64,000 bases of DNA from Agelas oroides (lineage: Eukaryota; Porifera; Demospongiae; Agelasida; Agelasidae). The stretch's first letter is position 1. Every line of letters starts with the position of its first letter. The notes below the pieces were generated by a model. The model made no database searches. It worked only from the letters and a program-made list of their open reading frames with translations, and had not been told where the DNA came from. The stretch is from the NCBI GenBank assembly GCA_949130485.1, contig OX422185.1, positions 6,487,127-6,551,126 on the forward strand, read 5' to 3'. Position numbers and translations under genes: made by a program. Positions 30,120 to 42,019 of the stretch are shown in pieces.

Positions 30120-31770
30120 GGTAACTCTAAACACTGGACCCGGGGGACCCAAGGACCCTTGGACTCAGAGCTTTGAGGGCTGTGTTGCACTGCTATAATT
30201 ATTGCAGAAATGCAACTATAGGCAGTTTGTACCTATGTTTAAAGCTCAAACTCCTTGCTATCATAATTTTGTCTTGTATGATGTCACTATGCACAGCAAT
30301 TCAAAATGGCATTTCAGATAATACTATTTCACACTACCAGGGTAGTTTGCTTTACCAGCACTATCAGTCTCACAAACCAGACTCATACATGTAAAGCAAG
30401 AGAGGCCAGTGTCAAGAAACTAGAAATCAGTGAGCGTCTCCTTTGACCCCAGGACGTCTGTTTGTAGCTAGTTGCTTGTAGCAGATAATGTAAAGTACCA
30501 CCATCTATTGTGAGTATTGTCTTGTGTGTATAGCAACATGTCTCATATGCTTATAGTGCCATGGCCCTGTGAGTTTGGGCTTATAACATTGGCACAGATT
30601 GCTTGCAGTTCCATTTATTATTTTATTTTATTAGTTTTTTCTATAACAATTTTTGTGCTAGTCACAAAGGATACATGAATAGCTATTAAAGCTAATCAAG
30701 CATGCACCCTGTACTCCTTAGCTATTTCTTAGTCCGTGCAGCAATAGGAGTCCACTGCTGTGTACTTCGTGTTTTAACGCTGAGACCAGGCTGCATGTCT
30801 TCATCAAAAGAGAATGTAACAACTGCATAGCTGGGAATCAGATTATCAAGATCCTGGTGAGAGCCACTGGAGTCACTAGGGTCACTTTGATTTGCATGTC
30901 GTAGGCGAGCTTCTGGGGGAAATCTGCGCAGGAACAATTCTGGAAGATGGAGCGTTTTTTCTTTCTACCTACAACCGGTGTCCATCCTGCTAAACCATTC
31001 TCATCAGTGTAGGAAACACCATGGACATCGTCTTTCTTCTCATAGGTGACTTCATCACAGTTCTGCAAATCAGTAAGTGGTGAAGTGTTGATGGTCTGAG
31101 GATTACCATGCTGAGGAGTTACAGTGGTAGTTGTAAGGTTCTCTGAGACCTCAGCAGGCTGGCTAATTTCTGCAGAATTCTCACATAGTATTGGCTGCTG
31201 GGCATTAATTGGAGTTTCAGGTTGGTTAGCAGCTGTAGCAGTGGCAGTGGCAGTGGACGTTACTGATGTAGTTCTAAGTACCTTAGTGTTCTTTCTGGCC
31301 TTTTTATCATCCTTTCTCACCGTTTTTACAGCTTTTCCCTTCCTTTTCCCCCGTTTGGAGGTCCTAGTATCTGAAGGCCAAAATAGGCTGACTGCCGAGA
31401 AACCACTCCCGGATGACCTTGCTGTCCACAAAGCATCTGCCAGTTTCAGGCCAGATTGTTGAAGCTGGAGACTGAGTGAGACAGGAAGTCCCAGCCTACA
31501 TAGGGCAGCAAAACTCTTTCTCCAGAACGACTACTTTGATACTGTCAGCCATTTTTATTTCTTTTTTTTTTTTATGTCAGTATAGCTGAAGAGCAGCACA
31601 GATGCCAAACCTCCAGTTCCTCAGTTCTCTGATCCTCAGGTTTTTGGGTCCCCAGGTCCTTGGGTCCCCAGGTCCAGTGTTTATTGTGTTCCTACATTAT
31701 GCACACTTAACAGTTTGACACTAAGGTCACCGCAATTCTGCTCCACTTTTCTTTTACTAAAAAAATGACC
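30120..31770 (-). mobile_element. Composite repeat; longer copy of the 42.0-42.8 kb repeat
   Basis: 30140-30620 and 31570-31770 each align with parts of 42020-42790 (shared GGCTGTGTTGCACTGC, CTGTTTGTAGCTAGTTGCTT, TCCAGTGTTTATTGTGTTCC). The 30.6-31.55 kb segment with the decayed ORF is absent from the second copy. This suggests a retro- or DNA element with an internally deleted relative. Element ends were not determined. Confidence 0.5.
30722..31552 (-). pseudogene. Decayed ORF1-like protein of a mobile element
   Basis: Starts at ATG 31552 (MADSIKVVVLE), then shifts frame into RKSFAALCRLGLPVSL and KLADALWTARSSGSGF. It continues through a basic Lys/Arg-rich stretch and Thr/Ala-rich region to GWTPVVGRKKKR. 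A second shift in an A-rich run near 30955 leads into PELFLRRFPPEARLRHANQ and a stop at 30722. At least two frameshifts make it non-functional as read. Composition and context suggest a retroelement ORF1 or a transposon accessory protein; family not recognised. Confidence 0.5.
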
Positions 31771-31809
31771 CCGCAAAAGCATACTTGTTTCAGCCAACAC
31801 TGTGGACAT

Positions 31810-32244
31810 CAGGGTTTCATACAGAGGGGGGGGGGGGCCCTGGAATTTTCCCCCCCCCCAGAAATCTTGAAATTGAGTATGGTTATTATTGTTGCAGGGG
31901 AGGAGCCTGGGTACCAGGCTATTCACCAAACATGAGTCACCTACTTGAGATTTAAAGAGGTTGTGGTTAGACCATGTTTCAATGGTACCATCAATATTAG
32001 CTATTTAATTTTACATGTTGCTGGACATAAGTATGTGTCATCAAAATGTTGTTTGGAAAGTTTGTCCCAGATTGCGTCAGAAGCAATCTGAGAGGATCTA
32101 AATTCAAAATTTCCTGGGGGAGCATGCCCCCAGACCCCCCTAGTAGGTACGCACGCTTATGCGTGCGTATGCTTTCGCACGCTACTATCATCCTGCTACC
32201 ATCCTCTTTTCCCCCCCCAACTCAAAATCCTGTATGAAACCCTG
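31810..32244. mobile_element. 435-bp DNA element with empty site elsewhere in window
   Basis: Ends CAGGGTTTCATACAG and CTGTATGAAACCCTG are exact inverse repeats, flanked by GACAT at 31805-31809 and 32245-32249. The same host repeat at 43650-43830 lacks the element (an uninterrupted ..CACTGTGGGACATACTG..), giving the unoccupied site. Inside it carries a MITE-type GAGCCTGGGTACCAGGCT and the CCTGGGGG..CATGCCCCCAG hairpin. Confidence 0.85.
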
Positions 32245-32249
32245 GACAT

Positions 32250-33377
32250 ACTGTTGCAAGAGGCTTTGTGTGTACAAACAACTGAAAAGAGATCAAAACT
32301 ACACAAGTAAACTTACAAACTCACTGGCCCATGACAAGCCTCGTTCCCACCCTTTCACCAGAGCTATCATTGCTTGCTGTGCACTGTACTACTGATACCA
32401 GTGCAAGTGACGTAGTCTCACAAGCCGACTCAACAGACAGGCTATTGTGTCATAAAGTCACCTTTCTTTTGCGATCATAGTGGCTAGTTGTTTCACTCGC
32501 TAATGTTGCAAGTAGCACTTAACTGATAAGTCTAGTAAATGACTGTTGATGTACAGAGGTTTTCAGGTTGTTTGTCAAACTGTAAAGCTACAAGTGCAAA
32601 GTCCACTTTTGTAAAATACCGTAAAGTATAAGTACCCATCAATTACAAGTACCCTATGAATATGTGGGCGGAGTTTTATCGAGGACTAAACGTAGATAGC
32701 AGCACAAGCAGGCTTTGCTGAACAGTGTTAAATCTGATTAGTGGTTACAATAAACTCGGGAGCATAAGTACCGGTACTTCTATTTCAAAATTGCGCATTT
32801 TAGAGGCACCGATAACATGGGGTACTTATAATCATGGGGTACCATACCATGGGGTTAAATATACAGCAGTGCTAAGGCAGCCGTCGTGATGCCATGGTAC
32901 CGACAGGCTACAGCTAACAATTTAATTAGTGGTTAAACTGGACTTTGCATATGGCGCTTGTGTAGTTTGACAAGCAACCTGAAAACCTCTGTATCTACTG
33001 TCTAAAAAATAGTGTCAAATGTCATTGTGATTAGCAAATAAATTCTGAACAAAATCTTTTTTGCAAAATCCACAAGTTGAAAATCCTTATTGTAACATGT
33101 ATAAGCCTTTTGTATCTGGAGTTTCAGCTGCCATTAGTTCATTTTGCTGTAATTAACCTTTATTCAGTTTCGTTGGGGCACCAACCTTTTGTGCTCACAG
33201 GTATTTTTCTGCTGTTACATAGCTTCTCTCTCACGGGTGGTTTGAGCAGCACGTCTAGCACAATCCCTATTCCTCCATTTCTGAACCGTTTGCTCTTTAC
33301 TTCTGCTGTCTCTCTCACTCGTTTCTGCATCTTCACTTGTCTTCAATGGTTTGAGAGCTCTTCCGGAAGTATTCGGT
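32250..33377. other. No gene; repeat with AAGTACCC motifs
   Basis: 32618-32860 contains GTATAAGTACCCATCAATTA and related AAGTACC/GGTACTT motifs that recur near 35130. One 111-codon frame (33077-33412, +) is hydrophobic and Ser/Leu-rich without homology I can name. Confidence 0.4.
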
Positions 33378-33510
33378 ACATCCATGTTCTAAACTCTGTA
33401 GAAAACCTCTGAAGTGGGATGCTGAAGGGTTCAAACAACAAAGTAGAGCTTGGCTGCTTACAGAACACAGAAAGCAACAGAAATTCTGCTTCATGGTTTG
33501 ATGTGTGTCG
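33378..33510. repeat. Left edge of duplicated receptor block (copy A)
   Basis: Near-identical to 37754-37905 (ACATCCATGTTCTAAACTCT onward). With the receptor copies at 34094 and 38790 it marks a segmental duplication of several hundred bases to about 2 kb. Copy A and copy B differ by insertions between this edge and the receptor. Confidence 0.8.
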
Positions 33511-34093
33511 ACTTCCCTCTGCTATTTCTCCAAGATGTCTCAAGTGTGAGGACTATGCATGGCAAGCCATGACAACCTCTTCTCTACAACCACGACAACG
33601 TCCTCTAAGATAGCACTGACAGTAGAGTGACAAACCTCCTTTAGGTACTTGTACATCCATGGTTTGTGTGTTGTGATCTGAAACTTCACTGGCAAAAGGC
33701 TTAGTTATATATCTATGGTTCAATGCTGCAGTGCATTGCTTGCTCATGCTTGCCCCCACAATGTTAGATCCACATTCACCTAGCATATATAGAGAAAATC
33801 CACAGTTGAACTCTCTAGTGTGGGGCTGGCTCAGGCTTGCTCTAATAATTGTGAAATAACCTTTCAGTGGCTCTTCTTAGTTGGCTCCTGCATAGATAGA
33901 GAAGAAGGTTCACTGTTACCAACTTGAAATCAGCAAACTTTTGCAACTGAATACTTCTTTCGTCACTTTCACCTCAATGATGACTGAAGTATCCTGTATG
34001 ATTTTACAGTGTAAATACTTTTTCATCATCATTTCGTCATTGATTTTCTTCCGCAGCTGACGAATACAAACGAAAAGAAGACTTGCCAGTTTT

Positions 34094-35068
34094 ATGTCAA
34101 TAAACATGAATTTTACCTCGCAGAATGCGACCAACACAACTGCAGTTTTCAGCTGTATCATGTCAGATTTAAGTCGGTCAACAATTACCAATGACTCTGC
34201 CTGGTCTCTCAGCAACAATCTGCTTTTTGACACCCCACTAGTAGCTACAGTGAAACTTCTTGTATTCTTGCTAACATTCATTACAAGTTTGCTGGTGGTC
34301 TCATTCAGCTACACACAAAGGCAGAATCCATCTGCAGCTTTTGTAGTCAATATGGCTATTGCAGATATCTTGTATTCAGTGACATTATTGATTTTTGCTA
34401 TTTCTCCTGAAATGGTACAGAGATTTGCCTTTGGTGGGAATGATTCTGCTCGTTGTGGAGTCTGTGCTTTTGCAGGGTTTCTCTTGATTTTCTTCAGTTC
34501 TGTTTCTTTGCACACATATGCTGTTTACATTGCTCAGAGGGTACATTTTCTGGTGTATGTCTGGAGGACAGGATGGTGGAGAAAAAAGTGGACGAAGACA
34601 GTCTTGATCTTTTTAGTGTGGTTTGTTTCATTTTGGATTGCAATCCCCCCTGTTATGGGATTTGGACAGCAGCATTTTGATCGTGATTTTGGTGCCTGCA
34701 TTCCACGACTGGATGGTATGAGCATGAATGGAATTCAAAATCGTTCTTATGTGGGGTTTCTTTTCATTGAAGCTCTCATTTTTATGGGTTTCATTCTTGT
34801 TGGCAATATATTAACAATGAGGTCACTTGTAAAACATTCAACACACTCCAGAAATAGATCTGATCGTCAGCGCATGATAGAAACATTGCTTACACTCCTT
34901 TCTTCCATATTTCCCTGGATTCCGATTGCTATCATCACAATTGTTATCATTGCTGTACCTCCTAGTTCATTGTCCAAAGAGGTGTACACAATTTGTTGGA
35001 TTTTTTACTTTAGTAACCCTGTATTTCGTATCCCTGAGTATACTTTGTTCCTGAAATTGGAATTTTGA
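34094..35068 (+). CDS. Divergent rhodopsin-like 7TM receptor (intact copy)
   Basis: Intronless, 324 residues; ATG at 34094 is the first in frame. The N-tail has several N-x-S/T sequons. TMs are approximately 48-73, 81-104, 121-148, 168-191, 219-244, 262-289 and 297-319. Class-A traits: NMAIAD in TM2 (Asn86, Asp91), a TM3 Cys (121/124) and ECL2 Cys202 likely disulphide-bonded, Trp in TM4, and NP near the end of TM7 followed by PEY. Departures: AQR instead of DRY after TM3, FPWIP rather than CWxP in TM6, and a very short C-tail. Ligand unknown. The plasma-membrane receptor role is inferred. A frameshifted paralogue lies 4.7 kb downstream. Confidence 0.75.
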   Translation: MSINMNFTSQNATNTTAVFSCIMSDLSRSTITNDSAWSLSNNLLFDTPLVATVKLLVFLLTFITSLLVVSFSYTQRQNPSAAFVVNMAIADILYSVTLLIFAISPEMVQRFAFGGNDSARCGVCAFAGFLLIFFSSVSLHTYAVYIAQRVHFLVYVWRTGWWRKKWTKTVLIFLVWFVSFWIAIPPVMGFGQQHFDRDFGACIPRLDGMSMNGIQNRSYVGFLFIEALIFMGFILVGNILTMRSLVKHSTHSRNRSDRQRMIETLLTLLSSIFPWIPIAIITIVIIAVPPSSLSKEVYTICWIFYFSNPVFRIPEYTLFLKLEF

Positions 35069-35179
35069 AACTTTTTGTCATGTTTGCAATGTTAAATCAC
35101 CTTGATTATCGTTTTACAGTACCGTAAACTCAGGAGTATAAGTACCCATCAATTACAAGTATATATCCTATCAGAGAGT

Positions 35180-35420
35180 CAGTAGACCCTCTATGTAGGG
35201 ATGGCGTGGATGTGCAATAACTATATGCAATACTTAAGCAAAAGGCGTATAACTTCATGCACCACAAATACGCTAAAACCTTATTTAAGTGCCCAGCCTT
35301 CCTCTTTGAGTACCTTTATGATCAGCAAGACTCATATAGTTGCCCAAAAGCCTCGCGAAAGACAGCTAAATGCAAAAGTGTGCGGTAGCGAAAGTACCAT
35401 TTTTGTTATTCTTTCTTTCA
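35180..35420. repeat. Inverted repeat, left copy
   Basis: This segment (GCAATACTTAAGCAAAAGGC ... AAAAGTGTG) is present as imperfect reverse complement at 40860-41095. The pair brackets the helicase pseudogene and the second receptor copy. The element itself is unidentified. Confidence 0.75.
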
Positions 35421-36085
35421 TAGGTGTGCAGGATTGGATAAATATACGATGTTATACCACAAATATACGAATAACTGTATAACGTCATTTCTGACTGAGT
35501 ATACGGTCATTAGACAAAACCAGTATATAGACAAGGTTGACATTATACAGTTTTATATAACATGCAAATGTTATGTCACTGGAGTGTAGCTAACTCATCA
35601 AGCATCCTCTCACATGCACATTGGTAACCATTTTAAAGTGTTTATTTTTGTTTGTTTTTTAAAGTCAAAATTAATGTGTGCAAATACAAGACCTGCTGCA
35701 TGCAATCAAAATGTGCCAGGAGTAAAGGTAAAGGTTTGATTTAGATTCGTGCTGGCTCTACACGAATCAAGGGGGAAAAAACCAGAGCAAAAACCTTTTT
35801 TGGTGGGAAAAAAGCTCATGGAGAAAAATTAAAACTGGAAAATTTCTACAGTACTAAAAAGAGTCTGTTCTGTTCTTCAGCATCGTTTCAGGTCCTTGTT
35901 CATGATGTTATCTGATATTAATTTTGGTAAGGGACAATATAAGTGTTGGGGTGGTAGGAGAGCAGTTTAAGCAGACTTGTGCCTCCTAACTGGTGAGACT
36001 GTTAACACTAAATAATACTGAGGATATGTAGATGTAGTGGAGGAGGTCTCCCAGTAGTATAACCAGGTAACAATGCAGGTGTCAT
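35421..36085. other. No gene recognised
   Basis: AT-rich DNA between the inverted repeat and the helicase remnant. GATTCGTG/CACGAATC near 35742-35767 is a short hairpin. Confidence 0.35.
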
Positions 36086-37985
36086 CTAGTAGAGTAAGTG
36101 TAGACGCAGTGGAAATGTCATCCAGTCTGGCATCCTGTATAGTTCATCTGGTAGTGGAGGTTTGGAGAGAGGAAGGCTACGAACAGGCTGCAACATTGGC
36201 ATTGTGGTGGGATTATGTGTGACATGCTGACAAAGCTTAAGAAGGGAAGCTGGTGTGTTCCATTGAGCAAAGCCTAGCATCTTCAACCTTACGTTCTGTT
36301 AGCCGCATGCTCTTTGCAAAGCTTGTAAGGCGCTGGTAAGCAAATGGAGGGTCACACATTATGTCTGAGAGGTGATGCACACATGGACATGCAACAAATG
36401 TGAGACCTGCACTAACTCCTTTCAATGTCAACAACTACTTTATCCAGGGTAAGCCCCCGAGCCTTGTGTATCGTGGTTGCCCAAGCAAGTTTGAGGGGGA
36501 TCTGTAGCCGTGGACATGCACTACCACCTTGTATCCAAGTACATCGTTGAAGGAAAATTGGAACACTTCTGTCATGCAAAGTTGGCCCTTAGTATTTATC
36601 AAACTTCACCATCACAGCCACAGGAGGACCTCCACTCTGGTAACAAATGTACTTGACTGTTCCCACTGCTTCTTTTACAAGGTCAGCATCAGTCCATAGA
36701 TTAGAGTTGACCATAACCCTGCCACCATGAGCAAGGCTGATGACTGGTTCAAGTCCTGAAGCATCTTTTGAAGATGCTTTGCTGGCATTTGGACCAGTGT
36801 GAACAGCTTTGTGGTGGCAATAGGCTCTCCAGCGTTACAAAGCTTGGCAACATTGTAGTCAGCAACAGCTTGTACTGTGGGGTGCAAGTGAAGGGCATCA
36901 CCAAAAGCAACACTGTCCACCCGAGAACGACAACATGTCATCATCTGTCCTGTTGCAAAACCTCGTTAACATTACTGCCTTGGCAAACAATTGGTATGTG
37001 GTATGCCCAAGATCAGTAATGGCTGACCTAGGTACAGCAGAGTAGAGGGAAAGGTTCACGATGGGAGGGAGCTGGCCAAAATCACCCACATGCAAACAGA
37101 AGCACCCTCCCTGAACCTTAGCAGCACAATGTGGAAAAGCCAGACGGAGCCACTGGTCAACCTGTCCAAAGAGTTTCCTACCTAACATGGACATCTCATC
37201 AATGATGAGGTAGTCCACTCCACTAAAACTTTGTTGGAGTTGCTGAAGCTGTTCACCTTCCAATTCCTTGAACTCTCCACGTATTGGCAGATGTAAGAGA
37301 GGATGCATTGTGAAATCTCCTACATTGAAAGCTGCTACCCCTGTTGGTGCTGTAACACACAAGCGGTCTAAAAGAAGTGCCTTCAGCAGTAAATGAGAAA
37401 TTACTTACCTGTACCTGCTGTTCAAGAAACAATCATCCGCAAAGGCTCGGGATTTTCTGATTGCATGTGACTACAAACTTCATCGTACACTGCTTGCATT
37501 GCAAGCGCGTTCAGGATCAGCAGAGAATGTGGCCACTTGTAGCTAACTGAGTATTCTCCTTTTTTGGGGGGGCATGTGCGACAAAACGTGGCACCTCTTC
37601 TAAATTAGGATAAAGCTGTGCTGCAGCTGTCCAGTCTGTGGACTGCTGTGTTTCCTCCTGTTCCTCAGCTGACTGCTGCAGGTTACGTAGAACAGAGGAG
37701 CATCCACTCTTCCCTGGCTTGGTTGTGTTCGCCCTCCTGCAACAACAAGTTAAACATCCATGTTCTAAACTCTGTAGAAAACCTCTGAAGTGGGATGCTG
37801 AAGGGTTCAAACAACAAAGTAGAGCTTGGCTGCTTACAGAAGGGAGCAGACTTTCTGCTTCATGGTTTGATGTGTGGTGACGTCCCTCTGCTATTTCATG
37901 AAACCAACTTCCAACTGACAATTGTTTTTCTGCATGTACAATCACGAAATACAAGAGCACACAAGATACTCTCATTGCAGAAGCA
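36086..37985 (-). pseudogene. Decayed PIF1-like helicase (Helitron-type or cellular copy)
   Basis: Pieces of one SF1 helicase occur in order in different frames. EPLRMIV followed by TAGTG (Walker A) near 37405-37450 has a TGA where a Gly is expected. CVTAPTGVAAFNV, VDYLIIDEMSML (Walker B) and LHVGDFGQLPPIV are continuous at 36945-37362. ALHLHPTVQAVADYN lies near 36850-36930, and SFAKSMRLTERKVEDARLCS near 36240-36330. The N-terminal part (37517-37985) has TDWTAAAQLYPNLEEVPRF. PIF1-like helicases of this type are common in Helitrons and in invertebrate repeats, but no Rep domain is visible. Several frameshifts and stops make it inactive. Confidence 0.75.
37754..37905. repeat. Left edge of duplicated receptor block (copy B)
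   Basis: Counterpart of 33378-33510; overlaps the upstream part of the helicase remnant. Confidence 0.8.
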
Positions 37986-38652
37986 GTGGCGGATGTAGAA
38001 ATGTAGAAAGGGGGGGTTCAGTCACCGGCGCGCTTCGCGCGGCGGAAATTTTTGGGTTGCCACACCCACTTTCGGTCACGTGAACGCATTTATAGCTGGA
38101 AGGCCAAACCGAGGGGTCCGTCACAAAAGAAATCTCGTACACTGTCCGACAGTGTTGTTTTAGTTAACTATAACTTTAACTAAATACATTTTAGTATGGC
38201 CTTTTTAAAATCAAGTTAACCAAAACTACAACTAACTAAAATTTTTGCTATGCTGGGAACTATAACTAGAATATCCAAGAACATACAAGAAGAAACCTGT
38301 CGGCAGAAATCCAAACTGAAATCCAGAAATCCACTGTGAAATCCAGAAATCCACTCTGAAATCCGAAATCCACGTGAAATCCAGTGGATTTCGAAATCTC
38401 GTACGCCGAGGCGCGCCGTGGCGGACCCCTCGGGCCGAGCTGAATATCTCGAAGCAACTCTAGGCCTAGTCAAACGTCTGGAGATCAGTAAGGAACTGAT
38501 ACGTGAGTGTGTAACTGTGCCTGATTGTTGTTACTGCATGCCACTGCTGCCACTGCTGCATAATCATTTGATGGACTCGTTATGTACGCAAAATACATTA
38601 CTAGCCGCCAAAGGGATTTGCACCCCCCTTACCCCCCCTAAATCCGCCACTG
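37984..38652. mobile_element. Non-autonomous DNA element, CAGTGGCGGAT ends
   Basis: Left CAGTGGCGGATGTAG and right CTAAATCCGCCACTG are inverted; AGAAG flanks both sides. CAGTGGCGGAT-type ends are widespread among animal MITEs. The centre contains AAATCCAGAAATCCACT tandem repeats and a GC-rich CGCGCTTCGCGCGG stem. It is inserted in the duplicated receptor block of copy B only. Confidence 0.75.
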
Positions 38653-38789
38653 AGAAGGGTGGGTCAGGGAGGAGGGGGGAATAATGAAATGACATTGTTC
38701 TTTTGCACACTACTATACAGCACTTCCAGTGATTTTTGATTTTCTTCTGCAGCTGACGAATACGAATGAAAAGAAGACTTGCCAGTTTT

Positions 38790-39763
38790 ATGTCAATAAA
38801 CATGACTTCTACTTCACAGAATGCAACCAACACAACTGCAGACTTCAGCTGTATGATCTCAGATTTAAGTCAGTCAACAATTACCAATGACTCTGTCTGG
38901 TCTCTCAGCAACAATCTGCTTTTTGACACTCCACTAGTAGCCACAGTGAAACTTCTTGTATTCTTGCTAACATTCATTACAAGTTTGCTGGTGGTCTCAT
39001 TCAGCTACAAGCAAGGGCGGAAGTCACAAAAAGCCTTTGCAGTCAACATGGCTATCGCAGATATCTTATATTCAGTGTCATTATTGATTTTTGCTATTTC
39101 TCCTGAAATGGTACGAAAATTTGCCTTTGGTGGAAATGATTCTGCTCGTTGTGGAGTCTGTGCTTTTGCAGGGTTTCTCTTGATTTTCTTCAGTTCTGTT
39201 TCTTTGCATACATATGCTGTTTTATTGCTCAGAGGGTACATTCTGTCATGTGTATTTTGAGGACAGGATGGTGGAACAAAAAGAAGACTAAAGCAGTTTT
39301 AATCTTTTTAGTGTGGTTTTTTTCCTTTTGGATTGCAATCCCCCCTGTTATGGGATTTGGACAGCAGCATTTTGATCGTGATTTTGGTGCCTGCATTCCA
39401 CAACTTGATGGCATGAGCATGACTGGAATTCAGAATCGTTCTTATGTTGGGTTTCTTTTCATTGAAGCTCTCATTTGTATGGGTTTCATTCTTGTTGGCA
39501 ATATATTAACAATGAGGTCACTTGTAAAACATACAACACGTTTCAGCAATAGATCTGGACGTCAGCGCATGATAGAGACATTGCTTACACTTCTTTCTTC
39601 CATAATTCCATGGATTCCAATTGCTATCATTACAATTGTTATCATTGCTGTACCTCCTAGTTCATTATCCAAAGAGGCGTACATAAGTTGTTGGCTTTGT
39701 TACATTAGCAACCCTGTGTTTCGTATTCCTGAATATGCTGTGTTTCTGCGCTTGCACTTTTGA
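38790..39763 (+). pseudogene. 7TM receptor paralogue with one frameshift
   Basis: A close copy of the receptor at 34094-35068 in sequence and spacing; the equivalent ATG is 38790, with an extra in-frame ATG at 38766. A single-base loss at about 39219-39224, just after TM3 (SLHTYAV), shifts the frame, which is then open in the second frame to the stop at 39763 through TM4-TM7. The body is otherwise well conserved, so it is either a very recent pseudogene or an assembly error. Confidence 0.75.
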
Positions 39764-40859
39764 AATGTTTTCTTAGTATTACAATGTTGCAATGTTCAAA
39801 TTAACCTCTGATTACTGTATTACAGTGTTATTGGTATAAGTTGTGATGTGTGCTTTTTTGTGTGGATAGTATATACTAAGAGGTGCAACTTAACCACAGA
39901 CATCAGAGTCATCATTCGCTATGGACATCATCACAGCACAAAAGGAGAAAGCTCTCATCTTGCAGGGGTGCAAATTCACCCTTAACTGTTACTAAGATAG
40001 CAAATAAAGAGTGGTATATTTTGATGAGAATGAATAAATGGGAAGTTTAGACCACATGGCCAGCACACTCACTATGCCCACAGGGGCTCCAGAACCAATA
40101 ATCACCAACATGAAGAGAAAATAGTAATTCAAGATGAACTGAAGAAAAAGTGACACATATACTAGACGCTGTGTTGTTGCTTTTGATTAATACTGGTACA
40201 GCTCTAATATATATATATGTAACCTTGGCACATGACTTGAAGCGATAAAAACTGGACAGTGGGAAGGCCTGATTAGTTTGTAGCTTCTGGTGTCCAGTCT
40301 AAAATAATCGAGTCCATAGTCCAGTCAATAGTCCAGTCCAGATTCCAGAGTCCAGGTTTTGTACCTAGCTACCCGTGAAAGATCATACCAAGGTTTAAGT
40401 ACACTCCATCACTGAGATGATCCTATCTTTGACAAGCAGTAGATTGAGTATCAGTCCATGCAACTTGCTGCCGTGCATTCATTCTATTGGGATCATGGGA
40501 TAGGGTGTGGTTTAGAGCTGGGTTAGGTATAAATTCTGTATGCAAATTTTTATCTGATGCACCCTTTTTTAGGCTTTGTCTCTACACGAAGTTCAAATTG
40601 GCAAACTGTGAATGCATGAGTGACTGGAGTTGAACCGGCCTTTGAATCTTGAAGCAAACTGGGAGATGGCTCTATAATTTTAGAGTATCTGACTTAAACT
40701 GCCACTGCTGAAGCAGCCAGACACATGTCGAATACAGTAGAAGCATTTACAAGGTAAGCACTATTAACATGGGTGTACGGAAACCTGGAACGCCGGAACA
40801 CCCGAAACAGCAGGAATGGCCGGAATAAACGGAATTAGGAGAAAATTAACAAGAAAGGA
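39764..40859. other. No gene recognised
   Basis: Contains a GTCCAGTC-rich patch (40294-40350) and a CGGAA-rich patch (40785-40840) only. Confidence 0.4.
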
Positions 40860-41095
40860 AGAATAACAAAAATGGCACTTTTGCTACCACACACTTTTGC
40901 ATTTAGCTGTCTTCCACAAGGCTTTTGGGCAACTATATGAATCTTGCTGATCATAAAGGCGCTCAAAGGGAAAAGCTTGGCACTTTAACAAGCTTTTAGC
41001 GTATTTGTAGTGAAGTTATACAGCTTTTGCTTAAGTATTGCATATATTACGCGTCCATGTCATCCCTACAGAGAGTCTACCAACTCGCATGTTAA
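40860..41095. repeat. Inverted repeat, right copy
   Basis: Imperfect reverse complement of 35180-35420 (CACACTTTTGCATTTAGCTG onward, ending near CCCTACAGAGAGTCTACC). Confidence 0.75.
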
Positions 41096-42019
41096 TATTA
41101 GTACTGCATGCAACCCTACTTTTCCTCCTACTTCTCTTGTCAACACAAACTTAACCAATGATTTTGTAGCAAGTACAAGACATTGGGAATATTGATTTAC
41201 AATCAACAGCACCTTCCGTTATACTTCAGGAGTTCCAACTTGTATCAGAACACTTAGCGGTCACTTGCATAATATTGACTACTAATTCAGACTGCCCCAA
41301 ACCAACCCCATATGGCGAAAAAACTGATCATTTAGACCAACATTGGTTGAAAGAGGAATAGACCTAAAATAATCTCTTCTGCTGTTATAATCTGTAGTAC
41401 CAGTGAAATCAAAAGCTGTGACACCTATACTCTGTAGCATACCTCTCTATACTTTGACATCAAAATAGGCAGTGGTATGTGAATGGTCTTCAGAAGGAGT
41501 TTAGAAGTTATTGGAATAAAAACATACACCATTCAATTTACATATCATGGACTTGGCATATAAGAAGCACCATCTGTAACTGCATGCATGACAAACTAGA
41601 TAGATAGAGCTACCCAGATAAAATCATGCTCTTGCATCTATCACAAACAATTAAGCTAAGTTCACTTAAAAGTATGTACAGCAATCAAAACTTGGTTTAA
41701 CTACCATTAACAGTTTTGTATGGCACCATTATGTGATTTGTTTCATATATACAGTCTCAGACCACGTTGCTCACAAATTGTGAACTGTTCCAGGACACTT
41801 TATATGCTTGGTCCGAGACCCTTGGACACACTATGTAATCAGTACCAGGCCCCATTGGACACATTGTCGGTCCCAGACCACATTGGACACATTATCAGTC
41901 CCAGACCACATTGGGCACATTGTGTTTTGTCCAAGACTCTCTTGGGCATATTAATTTCTGGCCATTATTTACCCCTCCAACATAATTGCTCTTCCAAGGG
42001 TGGTGTATGCTTATTAAAT
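41096..42019. other. No gene; short tandem repeat at 41855-41935
   Basis: About three degenerate ~28-bp units containing CCCAGACCACATTGGACACA occur at 41855-41935. Nothing else recognised. Confidence 0.5.
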
